A DNA stretch of 64,000 nt. Source: Sphingobium abikonense NBRC 16140 (GTDB lineage Bacteria > Pseudomonadota > Alphaproteobacteria > Sphingomonadales > Sphingomonadaceae). The notes under the pieces are model-generated. The model had not been told where the DNA came from. It searched no databases and worked only from the letters and a program-made list of their open reading frames with translations. Of this stretch, positions 16,512 through 25,294 are shown in pieces (within the stretch, counting starts at the first letter, position 1; the number at the start of each line of letters is the position of its first letter). The position numbers and the translations under genes are program-made. The stretch lies in NCBI RefSeq assembly GCF_001598335.1, contig NZ_BCYT01000001.1, positions 310,001 through 374,000 on the forward strand, read 5' to 3'.

Positions 16512-16557
16512 GGTCATCCTCTCGAGAACTCCCTACGACCTGTCGTCTCGCTGCAAA

Positions 16558-16573
16558 CCTGTCCTTGTAGAGG
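16558..16573. promoter_or_regulatory. Operator-like inverted repeat upstream of the F420 operon
   Basis: Read toward the minus-strand operon it is CCTCTA-CAAG-GACAGG followed by T, 46 bp before the LLM start at 16511. The proximal arm fits the consensus GAYAGGT exactly. A second GACAGG half-site (16539-16544) lies closer to the gene. Confidence 0.5.
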
Positions 16574-16618
16574 GGGAAAGGCGGGCAGGTCGCTCACCCC
16601 TCCCCTCTCACGGGCGCG

Positions 16619-19000
16619 TCAGAACGTGTATTTAGCCGTGACGCCCCACGTCCGCGGATCGCCGGCATAGACCGAACTGGTTGGGAAGGACGGCAGAAGA
16701 ACGCTGGAAGCCGAGACATATTTCTCGTTGAAGAGGTTCTTCACATAAATGCCCAGATCAAGGCCCGTACCGCCTATCCCGCGCCAATCCAAACGCGCGT
16801 TGGCAAGTTGGTAACCCGGCAGCTTTTCGCCATTCTGACCGCCAAAATCGTCGGTCATGAACAGGTCGGCGTTGACCACCACATCGCCGTCTGCCGGGCG
16901 GATCGGCAGTGTCCAACTCACGCTGGCCGTGCCGGAGAAACTGGGCGAATATTTGTTGATCTGGCCCTCGCCCAGCGCGATGGTCGAAGGCAGTCCGGCA
17001 GGAACGGTCAGGCTTTCCACCTTCACATTGGTATAGGCGGCATTAAAACCGACGGTGAGGCTGCGCACGGGGCTGATGGACGCCTCCAGTTCGACACCCC
17101 AGATCCGCAGATCGGCGACATTCGCGGCCAGGGAGCCGTTGGTCGGCGAATCCGGCGTGCCGTTCGGAACGGTCGTCTGCGTGTTCAGGAACTGAAGTGC
17201 ATTCTTATATTTGCTGTAATAGGCGGCCAGATTCAGGCGCCCACGCGCGGACCCGACTTGATAGTCATATTTGGAGCCGATCTCGACGTCGGTGATTGTT
17301 TCCTCACCCGTCTTCTGGAAGGGACGAAGGTCTGCGCAGACGCCTCCGGTCGCCACGCAGGCCGGATCCGTGCCGCCCGTGGTAAAGGGTGTTTCGAACA
17401 GCGGCGTGTTCACATTGACGCCCCGATAGCCCCGTCGCGACACGATATAGAGCAGCCAGTCCGGGGTCGCTTTATAGTCGAGGCCGATGGTCCAGCTCGG
17501 CTCCTCGCCCTTGTTGGATACGGTGCCGACGCCGTCGGCCAGATTGAGGGCCGCCGTGCTGAGGCAGGTGGATTCGTCGACATAGGTCGTGCCGATGGTG
17601 CCGCCGCAGGCCGACACCTTGTCCCAGCTGTAGCGAGCGCCGAGATTGAGCTTCAGCTTGTCGGTGAATTCATACCCGATCTGGCCATAGACCGCCCAGT
17701 TCTTGTTGCGGACGTGGGCCGTCACCGCAGGCGCCGGGACGCCGCCCACCGAAAATGCCGTGAACTGCGATCCACTGGGACCATCGGGCTTATCATTATT
17801 ATAGAAGGCGCCGACGATGAAGTTGAACGAGCCAAAATCGCCTAGCAACTGGGTTTCATTTGTTAGATATTGCCGATCCAGCACGGAAGACGCCGTGAAA
17901 AGGGTAAACGGCACGGCCGAGGGCGCGGGAGACGGCAGACCCGTGGGGATTTGCAGTTGCGGCAGCCCGCCGGTGTTGATCAGCTGATAGCTGTAGTTCT
18001 TTCGATAACCGAAAATGTTGCGTAGCGTCAGATCGCCGAAGCTGAAGGACGTGTCATTGGTGATCGCCCTGGTCTTGCGATAGGCCGCGCCGCCGTTGAT
18101 GCCGCCGTCGAACGACCCGCGACGATTGGCTTTCTGTGCCTGCAAAGCTGCCTGCACCTGTGGCTCGACAACCCCCAGGCCCAGCGCGGCAAAGGGGAAA
18201 TTCTCGCGCAGCAGATAGAGACCGCCGGCGAGTTCGTCGCCTTTGAAATATTCATAGATGGTGGTGCTCTTGAGGCCCTCGAACGGCTCGACCAGCAGCG
18301 AGAACCGGTAGGCGTCCTGATGGATATTGTCGAATCCCGGGCCGCCGTCGAAGGCGATCGTCCGGGGGTCTTGACGACGGATCTGGCCTGCAGCGCGGAA
18401 AGCGACCTTATCCTCGATAATCGGGATATTCACCGCGCCTTCGAGTTCGCGATAATCGAACCGTCCATAGGTGCCCTCGACATAGCCTTCGAAGGCGTAG
18501 CTCGGCTTCTGGCTGCCGATCACGACCGCGCCGCCCAAAGTGTTGCGGCCGAACAGCGTCCCCTGAGGCCCCTTGAGCACCTGAATGCTGCCAATGTCAT
18601 AGGTCGGGACGTTCGAGCCGACCGAAGGCAAAGGGGTGTCGTTGAGATAGATGACAACACCGGGAGTCACCTCGCCCAGGGGCAACTGGCCAATGCCGCG
18701 CAGGGTCAGCGCGACATTGTCCTTGCCCCCTTCGGAGGAGAAGGTGAAGCCGGGGGCGATCGTTTTAACGTCGCTTACCGTCTGGACGGTGCTGCGCTCC
18801 AGCGCCTCTGATGAAAAAGCGGAAATGGAAACCGAAACGTCCTGCAGTCGTTCTTCCCGGCGGCGAGCCGTGACAACTATGTCACCGGCATTCGCACTAT
18901 CCGCCTGCGGCGCGGGCGAAGCGACGGACTGCGCCCATGAGGGAAATGCCACCGCTGCGGCACTCGCAACCAATGCCAATTTCAGTGCGGCCAATCGCAT
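16619..19000 (-). CDS. TonB-dependent outer-membrane receptor
   Basis: A 793-residue receptor. The N-terminus MRLAALKLALVASAAAVAF followed by PSWAQS is a Sec signal peptide, with cleavage expected after the WAQ region. A TonB-box-like DIVVTARRREERLQDVSV stretch precedes the plug domain (~55-165), and the rest is beta-barrel ending in YTF, the usual terminal aromatic. The start at 19000 has GGGAGGA upstream; the frame is open to 19018. It likely imports the bulky hydrophobic growth substrate or a conjugate across the outer membrane. It is a single-gene unit with a strong operator 95 bp upstream. Confidence 0.93.
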   Translation of the reverse strand: MRLAALKLALVASAAAVAFPSWAQSVASPAPQADSANAGDIVVTARRREERLQDVSVSISAFSSEALERSTVQTVSDVKTIAPGFTFSSEGGKDNVALTLRGIGQLPLGEVTPGVVIYLNDTPLPSVGSNVPTYDIGSIQVLKGPQGTLFGRNTLGGAVVIGSQKPSYAFEGYVEGTYGRFDYRELEGAVNIPIIEDKVAFRAAGQIRRQDPRTIAFDGGPGFDNIHQDAYRFSLLVEPFEGLKSTTIYEYFKGDELAGGLYLLRENFPFAALGLGVVEPQVQAALQAQKANRRGSFDGGINGGAAYRKTRAITNDTSFSFGDLTLRNIFGYRKNYSYQLINTGGLPQLQIPTGLPSPAPSAVPFTLFTASSVLDRQYLTNETQLLGDFGSFNFIVGAFYNNDKPDGPSGSQFTAFSVGGVPAPAVTAHVRNKNWAVYGQIGYEFTDKLKLNLGARYSWDKVSACGGTIGTTYVDESTCLSTAALNLADGVGTVSNKGEEPSWTIGLDYKATPDWLLYIVSRRGYRGVNVNTPLFETPFTTGGTDPACVATGGVCADLRPFQKTGEETITDVEIGSKYDYQVGSARGRLNLAAYYSKYKNALQFLNTQTTVPNGTPDSPTNGSLAANVADLRIWGVELEASISPVRSLTVGFNAAYTNVKVESLTVPAGLPSTIALGEGQINKYSPSFSGTASVSWTLPIRPADGDVVVNADLFMTDDFGGQNGEKLPGYQLANARLDWRGIGGTGLDLGIYVKNLFNEKYVSASSVLLPSFPTSSVYAGDPRTWGVTAKYTF

Positions 19001-19095
19001 AAAAATCCTCCCAATCAATTAGTTTTCCCGTGCGACCTGCGTGCGGCGCAGGTCTGGTCGCCTGTGGCAAAATCGACATTAGTCGCGATTTACCA

Positions 19096-19111
19096 CCTAT
19101 CGCTGGACAGG
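19096..19111. promoter_or_regulatory. 16-bp operator upstream of the TonB receptor
   Basis: Read toward the receptor it is CCTGTC-CAGC-GATAGG followed by T; one arm position differs from perfect symmetry. It is the clearest feature in the 288-bp non-coding stretch 19001-19288, which otherwise shows no gene. Confidence 0.6.
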
Positions 19112-19288
19112 ATTTCTATGGATCGGATGTAATTGATCTGGATGTGGTATTTGCACCGCAGTGGCGCGACAAGCCGCCGCGCACCGGTCTTGCCGTTCGA
19201 CATAGCCAGCGACCCGGCGAACGCCCCGCCCTGATCCGAGCACGTTTTCTACGGAGGCGAATGCCGCTGTCCTGGCGCGATCCGCGCC

Positions 19289-20383
19289 TTAAGACCAAGC
19301 CGCGATCAGGTCCGCCGCCGACGCGACGGACGGCTCGCCAATGGCACCCGCGTCGACAGACAAGCGGGGCGCCGGCGATGGCTGGACCACTCCATGACGC
19401 TGTACGAAAGTCGCCCGCGCTTCATTATGCGCGTGCCGGGGCGCTTCCTCCATTGACAGAACCGGCGTCACGCAAGCGTCGCTCGCAGCAAATAGAGCGG
19501 CCCACTCATCCCGGCTCTTGGCCAGAAATGCCGCGGCAAATTCAACCTGCATCGCGGGCCAGCCTTCGCGGTCGTTCTGGTCATAACATCTGTCGGAGAG
19601 ACCCAATCCGTCCACCATCTGGGCAAAGAATTTCGGCTCCAGACATCCTACCGCGACGTGCCGTCCGTCGGCGCATTCGTAACAGCGGTAGAAGGGCGCC
19701 GCACCATCCAGCAAATTGGAGCCGGGCGCATCTTCCCACAAACCCTTGGGCTGCCATGCGTAAAATAAGCTCATCAACGACGCGACGCCATCCGTGATAC
19801 AGGCGTCGACGACCTGCCCCCGGCCCGTCCGTTGCGCCGCCAGCAGTGCGCTCAACAGTCCGAAGATCAGGAACATGGCGCCGCCGCCATAATCGCCTAC
19901 CAGATTGAGCGGTACTGGCGGCGTACCCTGTCGCTCTCCCATCGCGTGGAGCGCGCCGGTGATCGACAGATAATTGATGTCATGGCCGGCCCGCAGCGCA
20001 AGCGGCCCGGACTGGCCCCAGCCCGTCATCCGCCCGAACACGAACCGCGGATTGCGCGCCAGGCAGACATCGGGGCCAACGCCGAGGCGTTCCATGACGC
20101 CGGGCCTGTATCCCTCGATCAGCCCGTCCGCCCGCTCGATCAATGCGAGCAACCGTTCCCGATCCGCGTCCTGCTTGAGATCGAGATAGGTCACAACCCG
20201 GCTGCGGTGCAGGATGTCCCCACCGACATCATCCCAGTCCCCCGCCGCGACCGATGGCGGCCGGGCGATGCGGACGATCTCGGCGCCCATATCGGCCAAC
20301 AGCATCGCAGCGAGCGGTACGGGGCCGATCGCGTCGATCTCCAGCAGGCGAATACCGGCCAGGGGCCCGTTTTTTTTCGTCAT
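19289..20383 (-). CDS. mcr: Alpha-methylacyl-CoA racemase (CaiB/BaiF family III CoA-transferase fold)
   Basis: A 364-residue protein. The racemase catalytic residues are all present: H134 (RAGHDINY), D164 (VGDYGGG) and E249 (GCLEPKFF). Each is offset by eight from His126, Asp156 and Glu241 of the Mycobacterium tuberculosis enzyme. It would invert 2-methyl-branched acyl-CoA so that stereospecific acyl-CoA dehydrogenases can act, as in degradation of sterol side chains or isoprenoids. Start ATG 20383 shares one base with the stop of the upstream gene (TGATG). Confidence 0.88.
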   Translation of the reverse strand: MTKKNGPLAGIRLLEIDAIGPVPLAAMLLADMGAEIVRIARPPSVAAGDWDDVGGDILHRSRVVTYLDLKQDADRERLLALIERADGLIEGYRPGVMERLGVGPDVCLARNPRFVFGRMTGWGQSGPLALRAGHDINYLSITGALHAMGERQGTPPVPLNLVGDYGGGAMFLIFGLLSALLAAQRTGRGQVVDACITDGVASLMSLFYAWQPKGLWEDAPGSNLLDGAAPFYRCYECADGRHVAVGCLEPKFFAQMVDGLGLSDRCYDQNDREGWPAMQVEFAAAFLAKSRDEWAALFAASDACVTPVLSMEEAPRHAHNEARATFVQRHGVVQPSPAPRLSVDAGAIGEPSVASAADLIAAWS

Positions 20384-21312
20384 CAGATATTCGTCCGGTC
20401 CGCGCCCTTGAGGTCCAGCATGGCACGCGCCTCATCGGGCGTGGCGATTTCAAGACCCATGCCTTCGACGATCTGCCGCGCAGTCTTCACCTGCTCCGCA
20501 TTGGTCTCGGCGAGCCGGCCCGGGCCGCCCCACAGCGAATCCTCCAGACCGATACGGACATTGCCACCCATGGACGCCGCCATGGCGACAATGCTCATCT
20601 GACGCGCACCGGCCCCCAGCACGGACCATTCATATTGGTCGCCGAACAGCCGGTCGGCCGTTCGCTTCATATGCATGATATCGTCGGGGTGGCTGCCGAT
20701 GCCGCCCAATATGCCGAAGCAGGTCTGGATGAACAGCGGCGCCTTGACGAGGCCGCGATCGAGAAAATATTTCAGGTTATAGAGATGGCTGGTGTCATAG
20801 CATTCGAATTCGAAGCGCGTGCCCAGCGGCGACAATGTGGTCAGTAGATGTTCGATGTCGGCATAGGTGTTCTTGAACACCAGGTCGCGCGATGCTTCGA
20901 GCGCGGCGGGTTCCCAGTCATGCTGGAACGACTTGTAGCGATCCAGCATCGGGAACAGACCAAAGCCCATAGTCCCCATATTGAGGCTGGCCACTTCCGG
21001 GGCGAAAGTTTGGGCGGGACGGATCCGTTCCTGCACCGTCATGGAGGGGTGCCCGCCCGTTGTCAGGTTCAATACGGCGTCGGTACGCTGCTTAATGACT
21101 TTAAGGAAGGGTTCGAACAGGTCGGGATTCTGGTCCGGCCGCCCATCGACGGGATTGCGCGCATGGAGATGGATGATGGCGGCGCCCGCCTCCGCCGCGC
21201 CGACCGCCGATGCCGCGATCTCCTCCGCCGTCACGGGCAGATAGGGCGACATGGAGGGCGTGTGGATTGCGCCTGTAATCGCGCAGCTGATGATGACCTT
21301 GCGTTTTGCCAT
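20383..21312 (-). CDS. Beta-keto acid cleavage enzyme (BKACE, DUF849)
   Basis: A 309-residue TIM-barrel enzyme of the family of 3-keto-5-aminohexanoate cleavage enzyme, which condenses beta-keto acids with acetyl-CoA to give acetoacetate and a CoA ester. Probable metal ligands are H48 and H50 (IIHLHARNP) and E257 (RIGLEDSL), at the positions seen in the family. Start 21312 follows AAAGGAA; a codon at 21333 is less likely. It is coupled to the racemase gene, suggesting both act on an acyl intermediate late in the pathway. The specific keto acid is unknown. Confidence 0.88.
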   Translation of the reverse strand: MAKRKVIISCAITGAIHTPSMSPYLPVTAEEIAASAVGAAEAGAAIIHLHARNPVDGRPDQNPDLFEPFLKVIKQRTDAVLNLTTGGHPSMTVQERIRPAQTFAPEVASLNMGTMGFGLFPMLDRYKSFQHDWEPAALEASRDLVFKNTYADIEHLLTTLSPLGTRFEFECYDTSHLYNLKYFLDRGLVKAPLFIQTCFGILGGIGSHPDDIMHMKRTADRLFGDQYEWSVLGAGARQMSIVAMAASMGGNVRIGLEDSLWGGPGRLAETNAEQVKTARQIVEGMGLEIATPDEARAMLDLKGADRTNI

Positions 21313-21365
21313 GATATTTCCTTTCGCGCACATTGCGCCGGTCGCAGGTTGCGCGAACGGTGCAA

Positions 21366-21381
21366 TCTATCCTTCGATAGG
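21366..21381. promoter_or_regulatory. 16-bp operator upstream of the BKACE/racemase operon
   Basis: TCTATC-CTTC-GATAGG is 53 bp before ATG 21312; read toward the gene it is CCTATC-GAAG-GATAGA. It lies in the short gap after the LAL regulator stop, which argues for a separate promoter there. Confidence 0.6.
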
Positions 21382-21395
21382 ATATGGCGTGCGCT

Positions 21396-24077
21396 TCAGG
21401 GCAGGATGCCGAGCTGCCGCGCCCGCAGAACCGCCTGCGGCCGACGGCGCACGCCCAGCTTGTCGTAGATTTGCTGCATATACCATTTGACGGTGCCTTC
21501 GGTCAGGCCGAGACGGTCGCCGATTTCCCGGTTGCGCAGGCCTCCGCTCACCATCGTTAAAATGTCGACTTCCCGGTTGGCGAGGCGCCCGGTCAGGCCG
21601 AAATCATCCTCCTCTTCTTCGTCCGCTTCGATCTGTGGTCCCCGCCTCAACATCGACACAAGGCGGACGGCGAAGCGATCAGCGGGCGTTTCCAGTTCCG
21701 GCCCCTGCGAATAGGCTTCGATGATGAGAGACGCGATGACTTCTCCCTCATCGACGAAGACCCGCACCCAGGCGGCCGGTTCGGCCATCTCTACGGCAGC
21801 GCGAACGGCCCTGCGCGCCTCGGACCGGTTGCCCTGAAGCACCGCGATTTCCGCCAGCAGCAATTCGAAGATCACGGCGGACCGGACCGCTCCCGCGCGT
21901 TTGACGAATTCCAGCCACCGATAGGCGACCTTGCGCGCTCGGCCCAGCCGATGGCGCTGCATCTCGATCCTGAGCCAGGCAATCGCGATATTCTCATTGC
22001 GCCGCGTCGGGTGCAGGGTGGGAATGGGTTCGCCGTCCAGTTGCGGATCGCCCGCCAGGAAATGCTGCTCCGCCTCGTCGATCTGCCCCGCCTTGATCAA
22101 AAGCCGCACCTCTTCAGCCACGATGAAGGAGCGCAGACGATCAAGCCCACATTCGATCGCCACGAGATGGGCATCGTTAAGCGTCGACAGCGCGCTGGGC
22201 AGATCGCCCCTTGCCGCCCGCAGGCGCGCGCTGACCAGATAGCCCGACGCCATCTGATCGGAAAATCCCCATTGCCGCACGACTGGCAGATACTGGTCCG
22301 CCAGTTCCGCCGCCTGTTCAAGGTCGCCTGCATCATAGAGCAGTTCGGCCAACGGCAACGCGGGCAGCGCGGCCAGACCGGAACCTGCGCCATGGATTTC
22401 AACAGCTAACGCGAAGGCCTCTTCCAGAAAACGTCGCGCCAAGGGAATCTTGCCCTGCGCCATCATGGTCGGCGCGACCGAGGCCTTCAGGGCGATGGAT
22501 GCGAAGGCCGAGCCGGGACGCGACAGCGCGCGGCTGGTTTCCGCCTCCAGCTTGAGCATGTCCTGAAAATGATAAAGTTCGCGCCGCGCCGACATGAGCT
22601 GCGCCAGCAAGGTGCAGCTGAGATAGGCATGGCTGTCGGCCAGTTCGGCGAGCAGCGGCTCCGAATCGGCCTCGACCCTGACCATGTCGTCTCGCGCCGC
22701 CGCAAGCATGACGAAGCGATGGCGGATCAGCAGGTCGAGTTGCTCGATTTCGTGCGCGGGCAGGGACTGGGCCTCGCGCTTCGCTTCACAGGCCTGCCGC
22801 GCGGCGGAAATCAGCCTGTCAGCCGAGGAAAAGGCCAGTTGGCGGATGCGTCTCCAGGCCAGCGCCAGGAGCAGATTAGGCCGTTCGGCCAGGATCGGCC
22901 AGGGCAGTTCCGCGCCGAGTTCGTCGATGCGGTAGAGATAGCCCGAATAGGTCAGTCCCTCCGCCAAGCGATCCAACTGGTCGGCGAGAAAAGCCTTGTC
23001 CCCGCTCAGCCGCGCATGTTCGATCGCCAGGGCAAGCTGGCCGGCTTCGGCAAAATATTCGCTCGCCCGTCGATGCATGACAGCAGCGCGGTCCGGTGCC
23101 CGATCGATCAGCCGGCCCAACACCATTTCGCGGAACAACCGGTGATAGGCATAGCGGCTATGTTCCTGATCAATCGCGTTCAGAAACAGGCCTTCACGAA
23201 AGACATGGTCCAGCATCGCGCGCGCATTTTCGTCGCCGGTTACCGCAGCGCAAGCGGAGGGCGTCAATTCATCGAGGATCGAGGTGTCGACGAGGAAGCG
23301 GCGGACGTCGTCCGGCTGCAAACTTAACACTTCATCATGGAAATACTCGGCAAATTCTGGGCGCAGGCCAGTCAGCCGGAGCTTGGCCGCGCTGTCGCTG
23401 GTGCGGCGATAGAGATCGCAGGCAATAACGATACCGGAAACCCAGCCTTGGGTATCGCCCACAATGTCCTGAAGTTCGCGCGAATCCACCGGCGTCCCGA
23501 TAGACCGCGTGACCAGTTCCGTCGCTTCCGCCAAGGTGAAGGACAGATCGGCGACGCCCACTTCGACCAGAAATCCGAGCGCACGCATACGCGCCAGCGA
23601 CAGGCCGACCGCACCGCGTGCGGCGATGATGATGGTCAATGCGTCGCGCGCGCTCGACGATAGTTGCGCCAGAAACTCCAGAATCGGCTTTGCCAGAAAC
23701 TGCGCGTCATCCACAATGATAACCGGCTTTACGCTGCCCATCGTCGCGAGGGCGGATAGCCAGCTTTCGTCGGCAGCGTCACTGTCCAGTGCATCCCACG
23801 GCATACCCGCGGCAATACCTGCGGCCTTGAGCGCTTGGAGAAAGGACCGCTTACTTTCTATGCCTGCCCTTGCCGCGAGCCACAAAACGGGGCGCCCCTG
23901 CGCCCTGAGTTCATCCGCCCAGAACAGCATTGCGGTGGTTTTTCCGCTCCCAGCCGGCGCAGACACCACGGTCATGCGCGACTGCGCCACTCTTTCCGTC
24001 AGCGCCACCAATGCAGCACGCCGGATCGGCATATGAGTCGAACGCGGCGGCAAGATAGCTGTGGGCACAACGGTCAT
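21396..24077 (-). CDS. Large ATP-binding LuxR regulator (MalT/LAL type)
   Basis: An 893-residue regulator. Walker A is APAGSGKTT (about 40-48), and a Walker B-like VIIVDDAQFL lies near residue 120. A long helical TPR-like middle follows, and the last ~65 residues form a LuxR/NarL helix-turn-helix (LANREVDILTMVSGGL, then NREIGDRLGLTEGTVKWYM). MalT- and AlkS-like proteins of this kind activate catabolic operons when a small inducer and ATP bind. The start at 24077 has AGGAGA upstream. Its upstream region holds the most perfect copy of the 16-bp repeat found throughout the window, so it is the best candidate for the regulon activator. Confidence 0.92.
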   Translation of the reverse strand: MTVVPTAILPPRSTHMPIRRAALVALTERVAQSRMTVVSAPAGSGKTTAMLFWADELRAQGRPVLWLAARAGIESKRSFLQALKAAGIAAGMPWDALDSDAADESWLSALATMGSVKPVIIVDDAQFLAKPILEFLAQLSSSARDALTIIIAARGAVGLSLARMRALGFLVEVGVADLSFTLAEATELVTRSIGTPVDSRELQDIVGDTQGWVSGIVIACDLYRRTSDSAAKLRLTGLRPEFAEYFHDEVLSLQPDDVRRFLVDTSILDELTPSACAAVTGDENARAMLDHVFREGLFLNAIDQEHSRYAYHRLFREMVLGRLIDRAPDRAAVMHRRASEYFAEAGQLALAIEHARLSGDKAFLADQLDRLAEGLTYSGYLYRIDELGAELPWPILAERPNLLLALAWRRIRQLAFSSADRLISAARQACEAKREAQSLPAHEIEQLDLLIRHRFVMLAAARDDMVRVEADSEPLLAELADSHAYLSCTLLAQLMSARRELYHFQDMLKLEAETSRALSRPGSAFASIALKASVAPTMMAQGKIPLARRFLEEAFALAVEIHGAGSGLAALPALPLAELLYDAGDLEQAAELADQYLPVVRQWGFSDQMASGYLVSARLRAARGDLPSALSTLNDAHLVAIECGLDRLRSFIVAEEVRLLIKAGQIDEAEQHFLAGDPQLDGEPIPTLHPTRRNENIAIAWLRIEMQRHRLGRARKVAYRWLEFVKRAGAVRSAVIFELLLAEIAVLQGNRSEARRAVRAAVEMAEPAAWVRVFVDEGEVIASLIIEAYSQGPELETPADRFAVRLVSMLRRGPQIEADEEEEDDFGLTGRLANREVDILTMVSGGLRNREIGDRLGLTEGTVKWYMQQIYDKLGVRRRPQAVLRARQLGILP

Positions 24078-24163
24078 GCTCTTCTCTCCTAGCGCGGTTG
24101 GCGCGATTCGTTTGTTATGCGAAATATATTCTGCGCGATGAATCTATAACGCAATCCCTTTTT

Positions 24164-24179
24164 CCTATCGGCAGATAGG
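24164..24179. promoter_or_regulatory. 16-bp operator, perfect palindromic arms
   Basis: CCTATC-GGCA-GATAGG lies between the divergent LAL regulator (start 24077) and the dehydrogenase operon (start 24293). It is followed by TTCCCAATG, nearly repeated at 40377 and at 2496. It probably serves both directions. Confidence 0.7.
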
Positions 24180-24292
24180 TTCCCAATGAGATGGAAAAAT
24201 GTCCAGCTTTCCACCTAGGAAGCCGAGGTCGTTATGCAGCCAGCGTTGCCATACAGACCGCGGCGCGAGCAGGATATTAGGAAAGGTTGACC

Positions 24293-25294
24293 ATGAAGGC
24301 CCTTTATCTCGAACGGATCGACGGCCCTGAATCCGTCGTGGTGGCGGAAGTCGACACGCCAGTGCCCGGTCCGGGAGAGGTGCGTGTTGCGCTGCGGGCC
24401 GCATCCATAAACCATCGTGAACTGTTCATCACCCACGGGCAATATCCCGGCATGACGGTGCCGATCACGCTGGGCTGTGATGGTGCGGGCGTCGTCGACA
24501 TGATCGGCGAGGGCGTCACCGGCGTCCGCGAGGGCGATGAGGTTGTGCTCTATCCTGCACGCAACTGGGGGTCGAACCGCCACGCGCCAGCCGCCGATTT
24601 CGGCCTGCTCGGTATGCCCTTCGCCGGCACGATCGCCGAATATATCTGCGTGCCGGTCGACAATCTGGCGCCCAAGCCGGCCTTCATGAGTTTCGAGGAA
24701 GCCGGGGCCATGCCGCTGACGGCGCTGACCTCGTGGCGCGCGCTTATGTTCAAGGGACGGCTGGAAGCGGGAGAGACGCTGCTCATCAGCGGCGTAGGCG
24801 GCGGCGTGGCCACGTTCGGCCTGGCCTTTGCCGTGGCCAAGGGCGCCAATGTCTATGTCACCGGTGAAAACCAGGACGTGATCGATCGTGCCGTGGCAAT
24901 GGGGGCCAAGGGCGGTCTGCTGTACACCGATCCCGACTGGCGCAAGCAGGTCGGCAAACTTACCGGCGGCATCGACGTGGTGCTGGACGGCGCGCCATCG
25001 CCCAGCTTCGCCAATTATGTCCGCGCCATCAATCCGGGCGCGCGGATCGTCATCTACGGGTCTACCGCCGGCAACGAGATCAAGTTCAACGCCACCGACA
25101 TCTTCCTCAAGAGCGCCAGCATCGTCGGCAGCCAGGTCGGCGATCCGCAGGACTTCAAGGAAATGCTCGCTTTTGCCGAGCAACATGCAATCAAGCCGGT
25201 GATCGAGGCGACCTATCCGCTTGCCCAGGCCAAAGAGGCGCTTCTGCATCTGCGCGACCAGCACAAGTTCGGCAAAGTCGTGGTGACGATGTGA
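24293..25294 (+). CDS. MDR-superfamily NADPH:quinone-reductase-like dehydrogenase
   Basis: A 333-residue medium-chain dehydrogenase/reductase. The GroES-like N-domain includes SINHRELFITHGQYPG, and the nucleotide site is LISGVGGGVATFGLA (around 160-174). The Cys/His zinc ligands of classical alcohol dehydrogenases are not evident, favouring an enoyl or quinone reductase role. ATG 24293 follows AGGAAAGG; an upstream in-frame start at 24287 is less good. First gene of an operon with an SDR (4-base GTGA overlap) and an NTF2-like gene. Confidence 0.85.
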   Translation: MKALYLERIDGPESVVVAEVDTPVPGPGEVRVALRAASINHRELFITHGQYPGMTVPITLGCDGAGVVDMIGEGVTGVREGDEVVLYPARNWGSNRHAPAADFGLLGMPFAGTIAEYICVPVDNLAPKPAFMSFEEAGAMPLTALTSWRALMFKGRLEAGETLLISGVGGGVATFGLAFAVAKGANVYVTGENQDVIDRAVAMGAKGGLLYTDPDWRKQVGKLTGGIDVVLDGAPSPSFANYVRAINPGARIVIYGSTAGNEIKFNATDIFLKSASIVGSQVGDPQDFKEMLAFAEQHAIKPVIEATYPLAQAKEALLHLRDQHKFGKVVVTM

